Positions 45,441 through 56,309 of a stretch of 64,000 nt of DNA are shown here, piece by piece (the first letter of the stretch is position 1; each line of letters starts with the position of its first letter). Source of the stretch: Spinacia oleracea (taxonomy: Eukaryota > Streptophyta > Magnoliopsida > Caryophyllales > Amaranthaceae); contig NC_079490.1 in the NCBI RefSeq assembly GCF_020520425.1, positions 1,984,001 through 2,048,000 of the forward strand. Direction: 5' to 3'. A model generated the notes under the pieces. That model was not told the origin of the DNA and did not search any database. It saw nothing but the letters and a program-made list of their open reading frames with translations. The position numbers and the translations under genes were made by a program.

Positions 45441-45449
45441 GAAATCAGA

Positions 45450-45850
45450 AACTTTTGTGCAAGATCGTCTAATGGTTAGACCACTTTGTTAGTACTAACT
45501 AAATTAGTATAAAACATAACTAAAAGTAATAAAATCATAACTAATTAAATAAAAAATAGTTACGATATAAAGACAAATAGTTAAATTTATTAGTCGAGTA
45601 GTTATTATTTTTGAACAAACTTATTATTAACTAAAACTCATAAAATCTTAACTAATTCATCTCATTGCTTAACTAATCAGTTTCATTGTTTAACTAATTG
45701 GCCGGTTCAGTGCTTAACTAATTAGTTCGGTTGCATAACTAATTGGTTTCGTTGCTTAACTAATTGAATTTCAGACTTAAGTAATTGGTTTCAGTGGTTA
45801 ACTAATTAATTGTTCCAGTGTATAAAAAAGGTCTAACCGTTAGACCGTCA
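45450..45850. mobile_element. Small MULE-like MITE made of AACTAATTGG words
   Basis: Ends GTGCAAGATCGTCTAATGG and, inverted, CACAATTTCTGACGGTC..., both leading into GGTTAGACC, are inverted repeats. TCAGAAA flanks both sides (left near 45448, right near 45849) as a possible imperfect 9-bp duplication. Almost the whole interior (45500-45815) is the reverse complement of the CAATTAGTTAAGCAACGAAAC-type array seen inside the MULE at 17024-21858. Confidence 0.6.
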
Positions 45851-46216
45851 GAAATTGTGCTATCACAATTAGTAGTCAAAATTATGTTATGTCACGTAAC
45901 TTTGTTGCTCCATTTAAGGAACGTTTATATTACTCCCTCTTGTCCCAACATAGTACTACATTTAATTAAAAGGGTCACAATACTATAATTAGCCGAATAA
46001 TTAGCAATTTTTAATTATGGAAATTGACAATGAATGTGACACAATTTTTGTAGAAGTTGGCAAAATTAGTGGGTTTTCTTGTATAGTCGTGTAACTGTGA
46101 AATTCAGACCTTTTTTCTAGAAAGCTACAGTTATCTAAGACTAGTAGTAGGTTTGCACTTTGCATGCAACACTGCGAAACCATTAATTTCTTACGGAGTA
46201 ACCAAAGCAACTCATT

Positions 46217-47009
46217 ATGTTACTCGAACTCGGGTATTCATGTCGGATACAGACACGTGTACAAGTGTCAGATTAGGTTATTTTGTAAAACGTTCGTGAT
46301 TTTGGCTCAAAATAGAGTGTCAAGTGTCTAAATGTGTGTCAGTTTGTCGAGAATCCGATACAGATATTTGAGGTAAAATAAAGAGAAGTCTAAGTAACAC
46401 TCCGAAACTAACATAAGCTTCTAATTTGTTGTGGAGAAAACATAGCAGTTGTTACTCGGACTCAGGTATCCATGTTACTTGTACTCGGGTATCCGTAACA
46501 GATACGAGTACGTGTCCAAGTGTCCGACTAGGCTATTTTGTGAAAAATTCATGATTTTGGCCCCATATGAATGTTCATATCACTACAAGAAATTCTACCA
46601 TTAACGACGGGAAATCCCGTCGCTAAAGGCCAATAATCGTTGATTAATGACGGGATTTTATGTCGCGAACCCGTCATAAAAGGGGGCCGTCGTTAATGAA
46701 AAGTTCCGTCGTTAACCCGTCGTAAAAGACATTTTCGACGGTTGTTCCCATCTTTGTTTGGTTGTTAGCCCCATCGCAAAAGACTTTTTCGACAGGACTT
46801 TTCCGAGTGTCGAAAATTCAACGTGAGTTTTTGAGGTCTCGGATTCGGCCCTCGAGTACTCATGTCGGACATGGATACATGTTGAACCAACTGTTTAACT
46901 AGACTATTTTTTGAAAAGTTCATTATTTAATCTCCAAATGAAGAGTGTACATATCATGTCCGATTTTTGAAGATGCTTGTAGAATGTAGAGTACAAGTTT
47001 GAGTTACTA
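46217..47009. mobile_element. GTTACTCGGACTC-type TIR elements with a CACTA fragment
   Basis: 46217-46400 is bounded by TATGTTACTCGAACTCGGG and, inverted, GTTACTTAGACTTC. 46449-47009 is bounded by TTGTTACTCGGACTCAGG and, inverted, GTAACTCAAACTTGTACTC. Inside the second, CACTACAAGAAATTCTACC at 46581 begins a CACTA (En/Spm) terminus with subterminal CGACGGG/CCCGTCG words up to about 46795. No transposase frame. Confidence 0.55.
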
Positions 47010-47190
47010 ATACTTCAATAATAATCCATGACTTCATTTATTTTTCCATTTGGTTCCACTTCATCTTTAATTCTTAGAATCTCTACTTCTTGGCAAGAGT
47101 TGTTTTAACCCTAGAATTTCACTAATTAATACGTTTCTAATTATCTCTCACAAAAGTAACTCCACAAGAGATGATGTTAATTAAGAATCA

Positions 47191-47541
47191 TTTATTATTG
47201 ATGTGTTTGTTGTCCATTCTACGATTAGGGAATCATGAGGTAAATTAGCTTTGTAATCCCATCAGTAATATAGTGAGACTAATATAGCTCGCCCTAATCT
47301 AATTTTTTTTATCATTGATGTGTTTGTTGTCCATTCTACAATTAGGGAATCATGAGGTAAATTAGCTTTGTAATCCCATCAGTAATATAGTGAAACTAAT
47401 ATAGCTCGCCCTAATCTAATTTTTTTTATCATTGATGTGTTTGTTGTCCATTCTACAATTAGGGAATCATGAGGTAAATTAGCTTTGTAATCCCATCAGT
47501 AATATAGTGAGACTAATATAGCTCGCCCTAATCTAATTTTT
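47191..47541 (+). repeat. 117-bp tandem repeat, three copies
   Basis: GATGTGTTTGTTGTCCATTC starts at 47200, 47317 and 47434, exactly 117 bp apart. Copies are about 98% identical and each ends in a T-run of variable length. Very recent duplication. Confidence 0.95.
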
Positions 47542-47579
47542 TTTTTTTTATTATTCACTATTGTAATTTATATCTTGGC

Positions 47580-48223
47580 TAATGGCTATAGCCTATAGGC
47601 CCTCAATTTGTCAGGCCAATTATAAGGCACACACCACATTATTGTGACAAGTAGTCAGTAAATGATCTCGTGATCAAAGGCTACCAAATTAGCAATCAAT
47701 AATAACGTAAACTAGTAAAGCATTCCTTTGTTTTTGCATTTTATCGTGTTTTACTTGCAAAAGTGTGTGCCAAAATCAGTTTGCAATGTACAATCATGTC
47801 CAAAATTTTACGGAATATCATCAAAATTTCGAACTTAAAATATCCGCGCTCGGGCATTCAGGCCCGTACCACGTTATTACAGTAGACGATCTCGTGGTCA
47901 TAGTCTCATAGATACCAAAATTTCAATCATAGGCTTCGTGCTACAATCAATAATAACAATCTAAACTATAAAAACTACTTCGTATTTCATTGTGGCGTTC
48001 TCTGTATTCCACTTGTATGAAGGTGTGCCAAAATCAATTTACGATGTACAATTATTTTCCATAATTGTATGATTGTATCATCAAATTTCAAATTAAAAAA
48101 TATCCCCGCTCGGGCATTTAGGCCCGTACCACATTGTTACAGTAGATGATCTCGTTGTCCAGCTACAAAACCAAAAATCAATCAATATTACATAAACTAG
48201 AAAACCATTCCTTTATTTTTGAA
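47580..48223 (-). repeat. Duplicated 3' flank of the reductase genes
   Basis: Two or three degenerate copies of a segment of about 250 bp. Anchors are GTGTGCCAAAATCA (about 47766 and 48026), CGCTCGGGCATT...AGGCCCGTACCAC (about 47848 and 48107), GTAGA(C/T)GATCTCGT and CATTCCTTT. The last copy runs into pseudogene B, and similar words (GATAGCATTCCTTTATT) precede the stop of gene C near 50860. These look like repeated copies of an ancestral reductase 3'UTR. Confidence 0.6.
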
Positions 48224-48417
48224 CTAAGCGAAAAATGGTATCAAAAACTTCTCCTTTGAGCACTCAACTGTTTCCTTTAGAGCAGTTTCCAAAGGAATAT
48301 ACTCAACGCCTAACGTTTTAGCTTTGTCCTTCGAATGTGTGTAAGCAAGGTCAAAAGGCTGATCATCCGCGCACCTGAAACCGAAACATGCAGGGTTATA
48401 AATTAAAAGATAACTCT

Positions 48418-48748
48418 GGGTCGGGCCGGGCCGGACCGGGCTGCCTTCGCCCAACAGGGAAAAAGCACGATCACGAAGTCATGGGCCGTGGGTTGAGCTC
48501 AGGCCACATTTTTTTTGGAAAAGCACGACAAAACACGTTGAATTTAGTGGAATTAGGCTCAGACACGAAGGCCCGGCCCGACACATAGGTACATGGGATA
48601 GGGCCGTTCTTGGACCGCCCTTTATGAAACTTTCGACTCGGCCCGACCCCAAAAAGTAGCTTGGCGTGGGCCGTGTCTGTTCAAGTGTTCAGGCCCAAGG
48701 CACGTGGCCTCGGCACAAGGCACGACCCGACTCATTGCCATCTTTAGA
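48418..48748. mobile_element. hAT-like MITE family 2 in intron 5 of pseudogene B
   Basis: GC-rich block GGTCGGGCCGGGCCGGACC...GACTCATTGCCATCTTTAG with words GCACGA and GGCCCGGCCCGACAC. The right end matches family 2. The left end is degraded. Confidence 0.55.
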
Positions 48749-49189
48749 TATGGATATTGTAAAAAGAGCAGGAGTTGCAAAGTCAATGCAGAAGTGAGCA
48801 GATTGTATAAGATAGAAAGAATGAGGTTACTTCTTACCTTTCAGGGAGTTTAACACTCGGGTAAAGCTCGTGCAGGATTTTGACGATTTCTGAATAATGT
48901 GCAACCCTTTCGCTCAGTATGTACCTCCCGTTAGCAGAAGGGATCTCAAAGGCGCGAATGTGTGCTTCTGCAACATCTTTTACATGAATATTCCGTACTA
49001 AAGCTCCCTTTTGGATAGGTTTCCGACCCTGAAAAAAAACTCCGAAAACAAAAGCAATACGGAATATAAATGTATGATATTTTATTAAGTCTGTTAATTA
49101 CTACAACCAGATCAGATCAGCCTACAGAAAACTTTGAAACGAGGAAAATAATCATACCATTAATCAAGTTAAAAACCAGGAAAATGTTG

Positions 49190-50060
49190 GAGTAGTAGAG
49201 TCATGTTGTCTTTCCACTCATCATCATCATCAGTGTCTGTTGCCTTGCCATTTTGCTGATTTATCAGACTTGGCAACAGTTTTGCAATTTGATCAAGTTG
49301 CTGTTGAGTGAAAAAATACCCCTGAATCATTTCTTTGAACTAATCTTGCCATCTTGGGGTAATTGCTCTTTACCAGACCTGATCAACATGAGCCCGGCCC
49401 GACCCGAAAAATGACGGGGGTCTGGCCATTTGGGCAGATTTTTTAGGGCCGGACCCGACAAAATTTTAAATTTTTTTGGGTGGCTTTTGACGACTCAAAA
49501 GTGCATTTTTGTAGTTATAAAATTGGCCAAACCTGAATGGCCCGAAAGCCTGCTATTTTAGGCACGAAATAGCAGGTTTTGGGCAGAATTTTTGAGTCGT
49601 GGCCTGGCCCAAACCTAGCCCGCAATTTGATCAGGTCTACTCTTTATTGCATTCCATTTTGGTGTCTGACTTGATGTCCCAACTTGGTCTTTTGGTACGA
49701 TTTCTTGGCATCCTCTTTCCAACAACAGTCCAACACCTGACCTTTTACACCACAAGCCTGAAATATCATCTGCATTTTATCATTCTGACATTTCAATTAC
49801 AGTTTTCACTGATTTCAACACTTCTCTCTGTGACTCTTCTTGCTGCAACACAGCACAAGCACTCTCAACAGTAGGCAATGGACTCATCATCAGTATCTGA
49901 CTTCTCTGATTTCCATATTTGTCATTCAATCCATTCAAGAACCGAAACAATCTAGATTCTTCTTTCTGCTGATGTATTATGTATAGCTTCAATAAGTTTC
50001 TTTACATCAGCAGACATTGTTGTAGGACTCTAGTTCTTCCCAAATCATAATTTAAGGATG
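49190..50060 (-). mobile_element. Copia gag fragment inside pseudogene B
   Basis: Minus-strand frames carry WEELESYNN (about 50030), [19 protein letters not shown] and [18 protein letters not shown] (about 49940-49830), a decayed zinc knuckle (ACGVKGQVLDCCW, about 49755) and QQLDQIAKLLPSLINQQ (about 49310-49270). This order matches Ty1/Copia gag. There are frame breaks, including a TGA after the first motif. No LTR or pol is attached. A family-1 MITE (49374-49639) is inserted within it. Confidence 0.8.
49374..49639. mobile_element. hAT-like MITE family 1 inside the Copia gag fragment
   Basis: CAGACCTGATCAACATGAG to TTTGATCAGGTCTA, with CTCTTTAC (49366-49373) and CTCTTTAT (49640-49647) as an 8-bp target duplication with one change. 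It splits the gag reading between the zinc knuckle and the QQLDQIAKLL part. Confidence 0.8.
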
Positions 50061-50143
50061 TGCCAAGAAGCTATGAAGCCAGAGGTACCTGTTACACACA
50101 CTTTCTTTCCTTCTACTACACCACTCAAAACTTGTTCCATCAT

Positions 50144-50880
50144 ATTCTTTCTTAAGCTGGAACAGTTGAAATTGGATTTCGTATCCTGACATGGACAACT
50201 AATCAAAGAAATAGACCACTTACACTGCTCAGTCAATTCAACAGATCTAAGGCAAATTTGTTAAAAAAGACCATTTATAACTCAATTTTTGCGAAAAAGG
50301 ACCTTATATAATTTTTTTTGTGAAATCACACCTTAATGTAATTCTTTCTGGCAAAAAAAAATTTACATTAAGGTGTGATTTCAAAAAAAAAAATTATATA
50401 AGGTCATTTCTCGCAAAATTTGGGTTATAAAAGGTCATTTTTTAGCAAATTTGCCTTAATCTAACTAGTTACTCTTTACCTATTCATCCGAAAGAAGGTG
50501 TGACATTGTTCTTTTATCCTCTTTCAGTTGCTTAATACTTCAGTAAGGACACATTAGGAAATCGAAATACAAACAAACTATTTTGGGAAAGATAGACAAC
50601 TTTTTAATATAATCAGCGACGAAACTAGAGTTATATGTAAATTTGCAATACTATTTAGAAAAAAGGTGGACAATATGCAAAATGTGAACCATTAATATGA
50701 AATAGAGACAACCAGTACATATCCCTACTCTCCTATGGTCCAAACTTGAGATATTACTAAGAGAAAAACCCAACTCAGAACCATCCCTAGGCCACACGAT
50801 TATAGTAGATAATTATAGCTACCAATCACTAATCAGTAGCATCACAAGTTCACAACAGATAGCATTCCTTTATTAGTGCA
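50144..50880. other. Region between pseudogene B and gene C
   Basis: An inverted repeat at about 50240-50460 (AAAGGACCTTATATAATTTT and, inverted, the copy near 50390-50410, around TGTGATTTC words) forms a long hairpin, probably a foldback MITE. The rest is AT-rich. The 3'UTR of gene C lies at the right end. Confidence 0.55.
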
Positions 50881-50887
50881 GAAATCA

Positions 50888-53873
50888 TCAAACACTAAGG
50901 TTGAACTTCTCCTTTAAACACTCAACGGTTTCCTTTAGAGCAATTTTCAGGGGAATGAACTCAATGCCTAAGGTTTTAACTCTGTCCTTTGAAAGCTTGT
51001 AAGTCGTCTCAAATGGCTGATCATCCTCACACCTGAAAGCGAGAAACGCAGGATTTTATTTGTACCTAGACTTCATCTTGCAACGCAGGACAATATACTC
51101 ACTCACATTTGTACCTAACTAGTTAGCTCCCGTGCAATGCACGGATTTATTATATTTTTGAAAGCTGGCAACAAAACACTGGAAAATATTTTTTGTAGTT
51201 TCCATATTTTTGTTTTAGTTTCTAAAAAAACAAAAAACGATACCGAATGGGGCCTATAGAATTTTGATTTACAATGCAAACTGAAATTGCATTTAGATTC
51301 AATGAAACAATAAAAAGAATATGGTCACTTCGTAATTTACTCACAATAAATATTTTATAATGTGTATTATTTTGAAGAAGAATTTATTGTATAACTCAGC
51401 TAAAAAAAACAATTAAAAAAAACAATTGTGCTTTAGTATAATATATAGATAACAGAAATGTACTAGAAGCAAGTGACAGCACTAGTGGCAAATTTTAAGA
51501 AGGAAAGTATGAACTTACTTGTTAGGGAGTTTGGCATTTGGGTATAGCTCGTGCAAGATTTTGACAATATCTGAAAAATGTGCAACAGTTTCGCTCAGTA
51601 TGTACCTCCCATTAGCAGTAGGGATCTCCAAGGCTCTAATATGTGCTTCAGCAACATCTTTGACATGAACCCACCCTAAAGTTGCATTTGGGTAAGTTTC
51701 CGACCCTAAATCAAATCAAATTTTAGAAGCAATTTAACGTTCAATCAAGGTTCTTACAACATCAACTCAGCACGTGTTCTAAAATAGTGAACTAAGGAAG
51801 TTTTAATACCATTAATCAAGTTGAAAACATAGTAAAAGGTAGTAAGATTCATTGTTGGCTGCAACATTGGGCCTATTACAGCAGCCGGGTTTACTGATAT
51901 CATGTCAATGCCATTCTCTTTGGCGAATTTCCATGCAGCATCTTCTGCAAAAGTTTTTGATAGCACATAACATTCCTGTATAAGATAATTAAAAAAGGTA
52001 AAATCAGACATATTCTTTTGCCTTTTCTAATTCTATAATTTGAAATTATCATCCAAATAAAATAGAACAGAATCATACTACATACCCCTTTTTTGCCCTT
52101 ACAGCTTTCTGGAGAAGAAAACCAAGTTTCATCAACCACCGTCTCATTGGTAAGAGGTACATCAGTGTGTACAACTGCTGCAGTAGAAGATGTGAAAATC
52201 ACTCGTTTGACGGTTGGAGCTTTTGCACATGAGGCCAGCACATTTAGAGTTCCCTTCACAGCGGGATCAATCACTTCTGCCTGAAAAACCAAAAAACCAG
52301 AAATTACAGAGGTGCAACAAATACAAGTCTGATTATTACTGGCTAACCTGTAAGTATTAATATGGAGTACAACATCTAGTGCAACGTTAAAATTCAAAAC
52401 GCGTAAGAACCCCATGTAACACTAATGAAATGGTAAGAAAATGTCTAAAGTAAACCCGGAACGAAAAAGCCCGACCCGAGTACGAAAAAACACTGCCCGG
52501 CACGAGCACGAGCACGAAGCCCTGGGCCCTGTTTTGAACTTTTCAGTCCGACCCGAGTACGAAAAAACCTAATTTTTTAGAAAAACACGACAAAGCAAGC
52601 TAAATTTAGTAAAATTAGGTTTATGCACGACAGCCCATGGGCCTGGGCCCTGTTTTGAACTTTTCGGTCCGGCCCACGGCCATCTTTAGGGATAACCCAC
52701 CAAGAATTTTCCTAGGTAAAGCACTAAAGCCTATAGCCCGAAACCGGCACTGAATTGATTATAACCATTATTAACAGATGTTACAGATCAAAAATTGCAT
52801 TCGAATATATCAATCATAACACATAAACCAACAAATAAAGATAAGCGAAAATTGTAGAACCATTCTGAAATTAGGAAGTGAATGAATTTAGAAGGCTATA
52901 GTTGAACTTGAACCTCGGGGTTTGTGGAAAGAAATATAAGGGGAGTCGCGGTATGGAAAACACCATCACATCCATGAATAGCAGAATCAAAGGAGCCTTC
53001 CTCCACGAGGTTTGCTTCAAACAAGTGAAGCCTCTGTTCAGCACCATCCAATGCAAGCAAGTGCTCTGTTTTTGTGGGATCATCTGTATGCAAAACACCA
53101 TTTAAACTAACAAATAATTTGGAAACTTGGACAGCTAGAATGACTAATAAACTAGACAATCAGAGCCAGTAAATTGTTTTCTAGTCAGAAATTACTGTCT
53201 ACATACCATATCATCTAACCATTCATATTACCTGCCCTTTCAAATATGAAGGCGTTATCACTTGTAATTTCCACTACCAATGTGATGGTATTTGTCACCT
53301 TTGAATACAATCAAATAACTATAAACCCTTTAATACTCATCCATGAGTACTTATAGTTCACAAACAATGAATATAAGTTTATTATTTTACTAGTTATTGG
53401 ATTAGTGCTCTAATTGTGACGGAAAATGTTGCAATGGTAACCAGAAGTGGCAAGACTCCACTCCCCTCAGAAAATACACCTTGCGTTCGATAATAAGTGA
53501 CATATTAATAGCATAATTTAAACTAACTAGTTATGTAATAACTAAATTCCGACCTAGGTAGTACTATGATGAAGGGAGCCACTATGAAGAAGTTCCGGGG
53601 TGCAGACTACTATCAAAACTGAGTGAAATACAATACGATCCTAACGCTAATCAATAGCAACAAAATTTAGTGTGGATCTTTCAGGTTGAACACTTATAAA
53701 TCAAAAAAATATACAAAAACAGAGAGAGGGAGAGGAAATATACTTAAGCTGCGAACAGTGGCATTGACAATGTATCCTCGTTGAAGCAAGAGCTTGACAA
53801 TCCAAGAAGCAATGTAACCTGAAGCACCAGTCACACACACTATCCTTCCTTCTCCACTCATATTTTTTTCCAT
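50888..53873 (-). CDS. CCR-like / phenylacetaldehyde-reductase-like dehydrogenase, gene C (330 aa)
   Basis: Six exons on the minus strand join in frame: 53873-53744, 53083-52914, 52280-52086, 51975-51810, 51705-51519 and 51032-50888 (993 nt). The product starts [16 protein letters not shown]; a second ATG at codon 5 could also serve and matches gene D's start. Rossmann [10 protein letters not shown] is followed by [15 protein letters not shown], and the catalytic Ser is in FTSSTAA. Tyr168-x3-Lys172 is in ECYVLSK: the residue before the Tyr is Cys, where its paralogues and most family members have Trp. [27 protein letters not shown] and the C-terminal substrate-pocket region are intact. Exon 4 is one codon longer than in A, D and E. 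Intron 5 contains a small Helitron and intron 2 a family-2 MITE. Confidence 0.9.
51119..51449 (-). mobile_element. Small non-autonomous Helitron in intron 5 of gene C
   Basis: On the minus strand it starts A|TCTATATATTATACTAAA at 51449 and ends with a hairpin CCGTGC-ATT-GCACGG, then GAGCTAACTAG|T at 51119. A TC start, a short 3' hairpin a few bases before CTAG and insertion between A and T are the Helitron hallmarks. 331 bp, no Rep/helicase. Confidence 0.75.
52445..52690. mobile_element. hAT-like MITE family 2 in intron 2 of gene C
   Basis: GC-rich block with GCCCGACCCGAGTACGAAAA (twice), GGCCTGGGCCCTGTTTTGAAC (two versions) and the right end GGCCCACGGCCATCTTTA. The left end is degraded. Confidence 0.6.
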
Positions 53874-54773
53874 TGAGATTTACTCCTTGTTTTTCTTTTG
53901 AGTTTTGAGGTTTAAAGGGGTTGATTTTTCACCTCCTTATCCTATTGTTGACAATCGTGAGATGCTATTAGTGATTCTCCTTTCTTATTAGAGATGTTGA
54001 TTGTGAATTTAAAAATCAGTAAAAATATTTTACAATGTACAATATCACGTATCATTTAAAAGTGTCAACAAAAAATATCGTTAGTATTATCAATGAATAA
54101 GTAGTTTATATGAGTAACCTTATAAATAGGGCGGTGAGAAAATGATGGATAACCCCCTTTCTGATTTTTTATTATTGGCATAAAGATTATGGTCACATTT
54201 TTGCATTATTTTTTTAGACAAAATAAAGTTGTCATAATTTGTAGGACAAAATGGAAAGAAATAATTCCATTCAATCTAATGAGAGCTGGTAGGTAAGCCC
54301 AAACTAATATTTGTGGAAATAATCCAAATAATCCATCCACTAGCATCACTGTCTTAGTTTGTTGCTTTGTTATTGTTGCTTTTTCTGATAGTTTTATTAC
54401 TCAACTTGACTGTGACTAAGAATTTTAACCAAAAAAAAAAATAGAACCAACAGCCTTTGTGTTTGTTTCTTTTGTGGCTCAATCTAATAATTCCTTTCGT
54501 TTCTCGGTAAAATCTATCTATCTCTGCCAACAACCTTCATTACTAAAAAAAATCATCTGTTTTCCTCCAAAACCATTCAAGGACAAGAACTCTAAAAGCC
54601 ATGTTGATTGTCGAAGTCTTTAAGGAAGTGGTAGTGCCTCGCCTCCTTTACTAACAAGTTTTGGTTTTTAGGGATGGTACTGGAATGAAGAGGGTGGTTC
54701 TTGTCTTTTAGCCTGATAGGAAGAAGTTAAATGGCATACCCTATTATTAGTGCCTAAATTTGTTACTAATGAC
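53874..54773. other. Upstream region of gene C, no gene seen
   Basis: AT-rich. A TATA-like TATTTATAAG (minus strand, about 54120-54130) is 250 bp upstream, too far to be sure of. No exon is found. Confidence 0.4.
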
Positions 54774-54784
54774 TTAGGGATAAT

Positions 54785-55072
54785 TAAAGATGGTTGTGGG
54801 GAAAAGCACAGCCCGGCACAAGCACGAAGTCGTGGGCCTTGGGCCGCAATTTTCGGAAAAAGCACGACAAGGCACGCTAAATTAAGTAAAATTAGGCTTA
54901 GGCACGACAACCGACCAGACAGCCCGCGGGCTTGGGCCGGACTGGGCCCTGTTTTGAACGTTTCAGTCGGCCTGACATGTTGCAGAGTGGGCCTGGCTTA
55001 GGCCCGACCCGTTTAGGCCCAACTATATTTCTGTCTAGACCCGAAGCCCGACCCGGCCCACAACCATCTTTA
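54785..55072. mobile_element. hAT-like MITE family 2, intact copy
   Basis: TAAAGATGGTTGTGG to CCCACAACCATCTTTA are near-perfect inverted ends. GGGATAAT stands on both sides (54777-54784 and 55073-55080), an 8-bp target duplication. It abuts the relic reductase exon 5 at 55090. Confidence 0.85.
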
Positions 55073-55089
55073 GGGATAATCAATATCTC

Positions 55090-55970
55090 CCATGAGCCAA
55101 AGGTTCTTCAAAAGCTTGTAGATGAGTCACAACATCTAGAACATGTACCCAAGAATGTGCCACAACTGGAAATGTTTCTAACAGAAATTTTTGTAATCCT
55201 CAGTCGGAATTTGGTCATCACTTTACCGGTTCAGATTACACTACCAACATGATTATTATTGATTGCAGATGAGGTACAGTTTGAAGAAGGGAAAAAAAGA
55301 AGTTTAAGAGGCAGCTACACTAACAACTAGTGTAAGGTGCAATACAAAAAAGCCAGCTAAGAAGGGACCACTTCAGATTTTCACAACCAGAAGTCCAGAA
55401 CAATGAACATCGTGGGGTCCTTACTTCTCATTCCTACCTTTTTCTGGGGTCCCAACTATATTCAGAATATATAAGTATATAACGCAGAGGAACCAGGTTT
55501 CATTAAGAAAATATGCCAAATTTTGCAGCCAAAAGAGGTTGTCTAATAAACAAAATGCAGGCTACTTGAGCAACAGTTACTATATATTGATAGCGAAAAT
55601 CATTTTGAGTATGATTTTATTTACCCTTTCATGTGAATACTAGGAAACTAATTGCAGACTTTGCAAGAGGCGATGAAGCGTTAAAAGAAACAGATAAACT
55701 AGCAGACAGACTAACCACATTGGAGTCCATGCAGAACTCAGGATCAGACAACTAGCTTTCATCAACAAAACCCATCTGTCTAATAGTCACTACCAAAAGG
55801 AAAAGGTGGAGAAAGAAATTAGAACCAGCATATCTTGGTCGCTTAAACAAACATGAGATGCGGCATGAAAAATACCTTTACATCCAGCAAAAGCAGGCTT
55901 CTTACATCGGTCTCCTTTAAATAGGTGAAGCTTTTCTTTTCTCCCTCTAGTGCTACACAAGTCATACAAA
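55090..55970 (-). pseudogene. Ancient CCR-like relic between genes C and D
   Basis: Three decayed pieces lie in correct minus-strand order. An exon-2-like stretch at about 55965-55865 reads, with shifts, LEGE...LHLFK and GCKGIFHAAS. The end of exon 3 at about 55780-55720 reads, with shifts, VDES...SDPEFC. An exon-5-like stretch at about 55195-55090 reads ETFPVVAHSWVHVLDV and AFEEPLAHG (compare [17 protein letters not shown] and AFEVPAASG). Exons 1, 4 and 6 were not found. Many stops and indels are present. It is far older than pseudogene B. Confidence 0.7.
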
Positions 55971-56309
55971 CCGTCTTCCCTTCATGTTTTGCTGCCCCAC
56001 TCCATAGAATAACTCATGCTGCTGCTTCTTGACCAACAGAAACCTTAGGGAAATCAGGGAGACAGACAAAGAGATGGTGTGGCATTACAAGGATAACATT
56101 TGATGAGATACAATACATTACACAGAAAATGTGTGTAAGAATTAAGTAAGATATGCTGCTGCAACATGCACAGGAGTGTAGGCTGTCAACTGTGACAAAT
56201 TTGTCAGCAGTTAGTTCATTTAACAATGAGTCAATGACAATGACTGCCATATGATATCAGAGTTCCATCCAACCGAACCAGAACCAAAACCAGGCCCATG
56301 CCCAAATAA

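Larger units (their letters stand above)
48224..50143 (-). pseudogene. CCR-like pseudogene B, exons 2-4 replaced by Copia gag
   Basis: Exon 1 starts at 50143 ([19 protein letters not shown], then TSGFIASW) and breaks near 50063, where Copia gag sequence takes over. The last 25 bases of exon 4 (VFNLING) survive at about 49163-49190. Exon 5 (48838-49028) is 191 bp instead of 187: a net 4-base insertion after TYPK shifts the frame within the GWVHVKDV-equivalent region. Exon 6 (48224-48374) is intact, 151 bp, with a stop. The reading is lost and the Rossmann-to-active-site part is gone, so no enzyme is expected. Intron 5 (48375-48837) holds a family-2 MITE at about 48418-48748. The best-matching copy for exon 5 is gene C. 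Confidence 0.85.
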
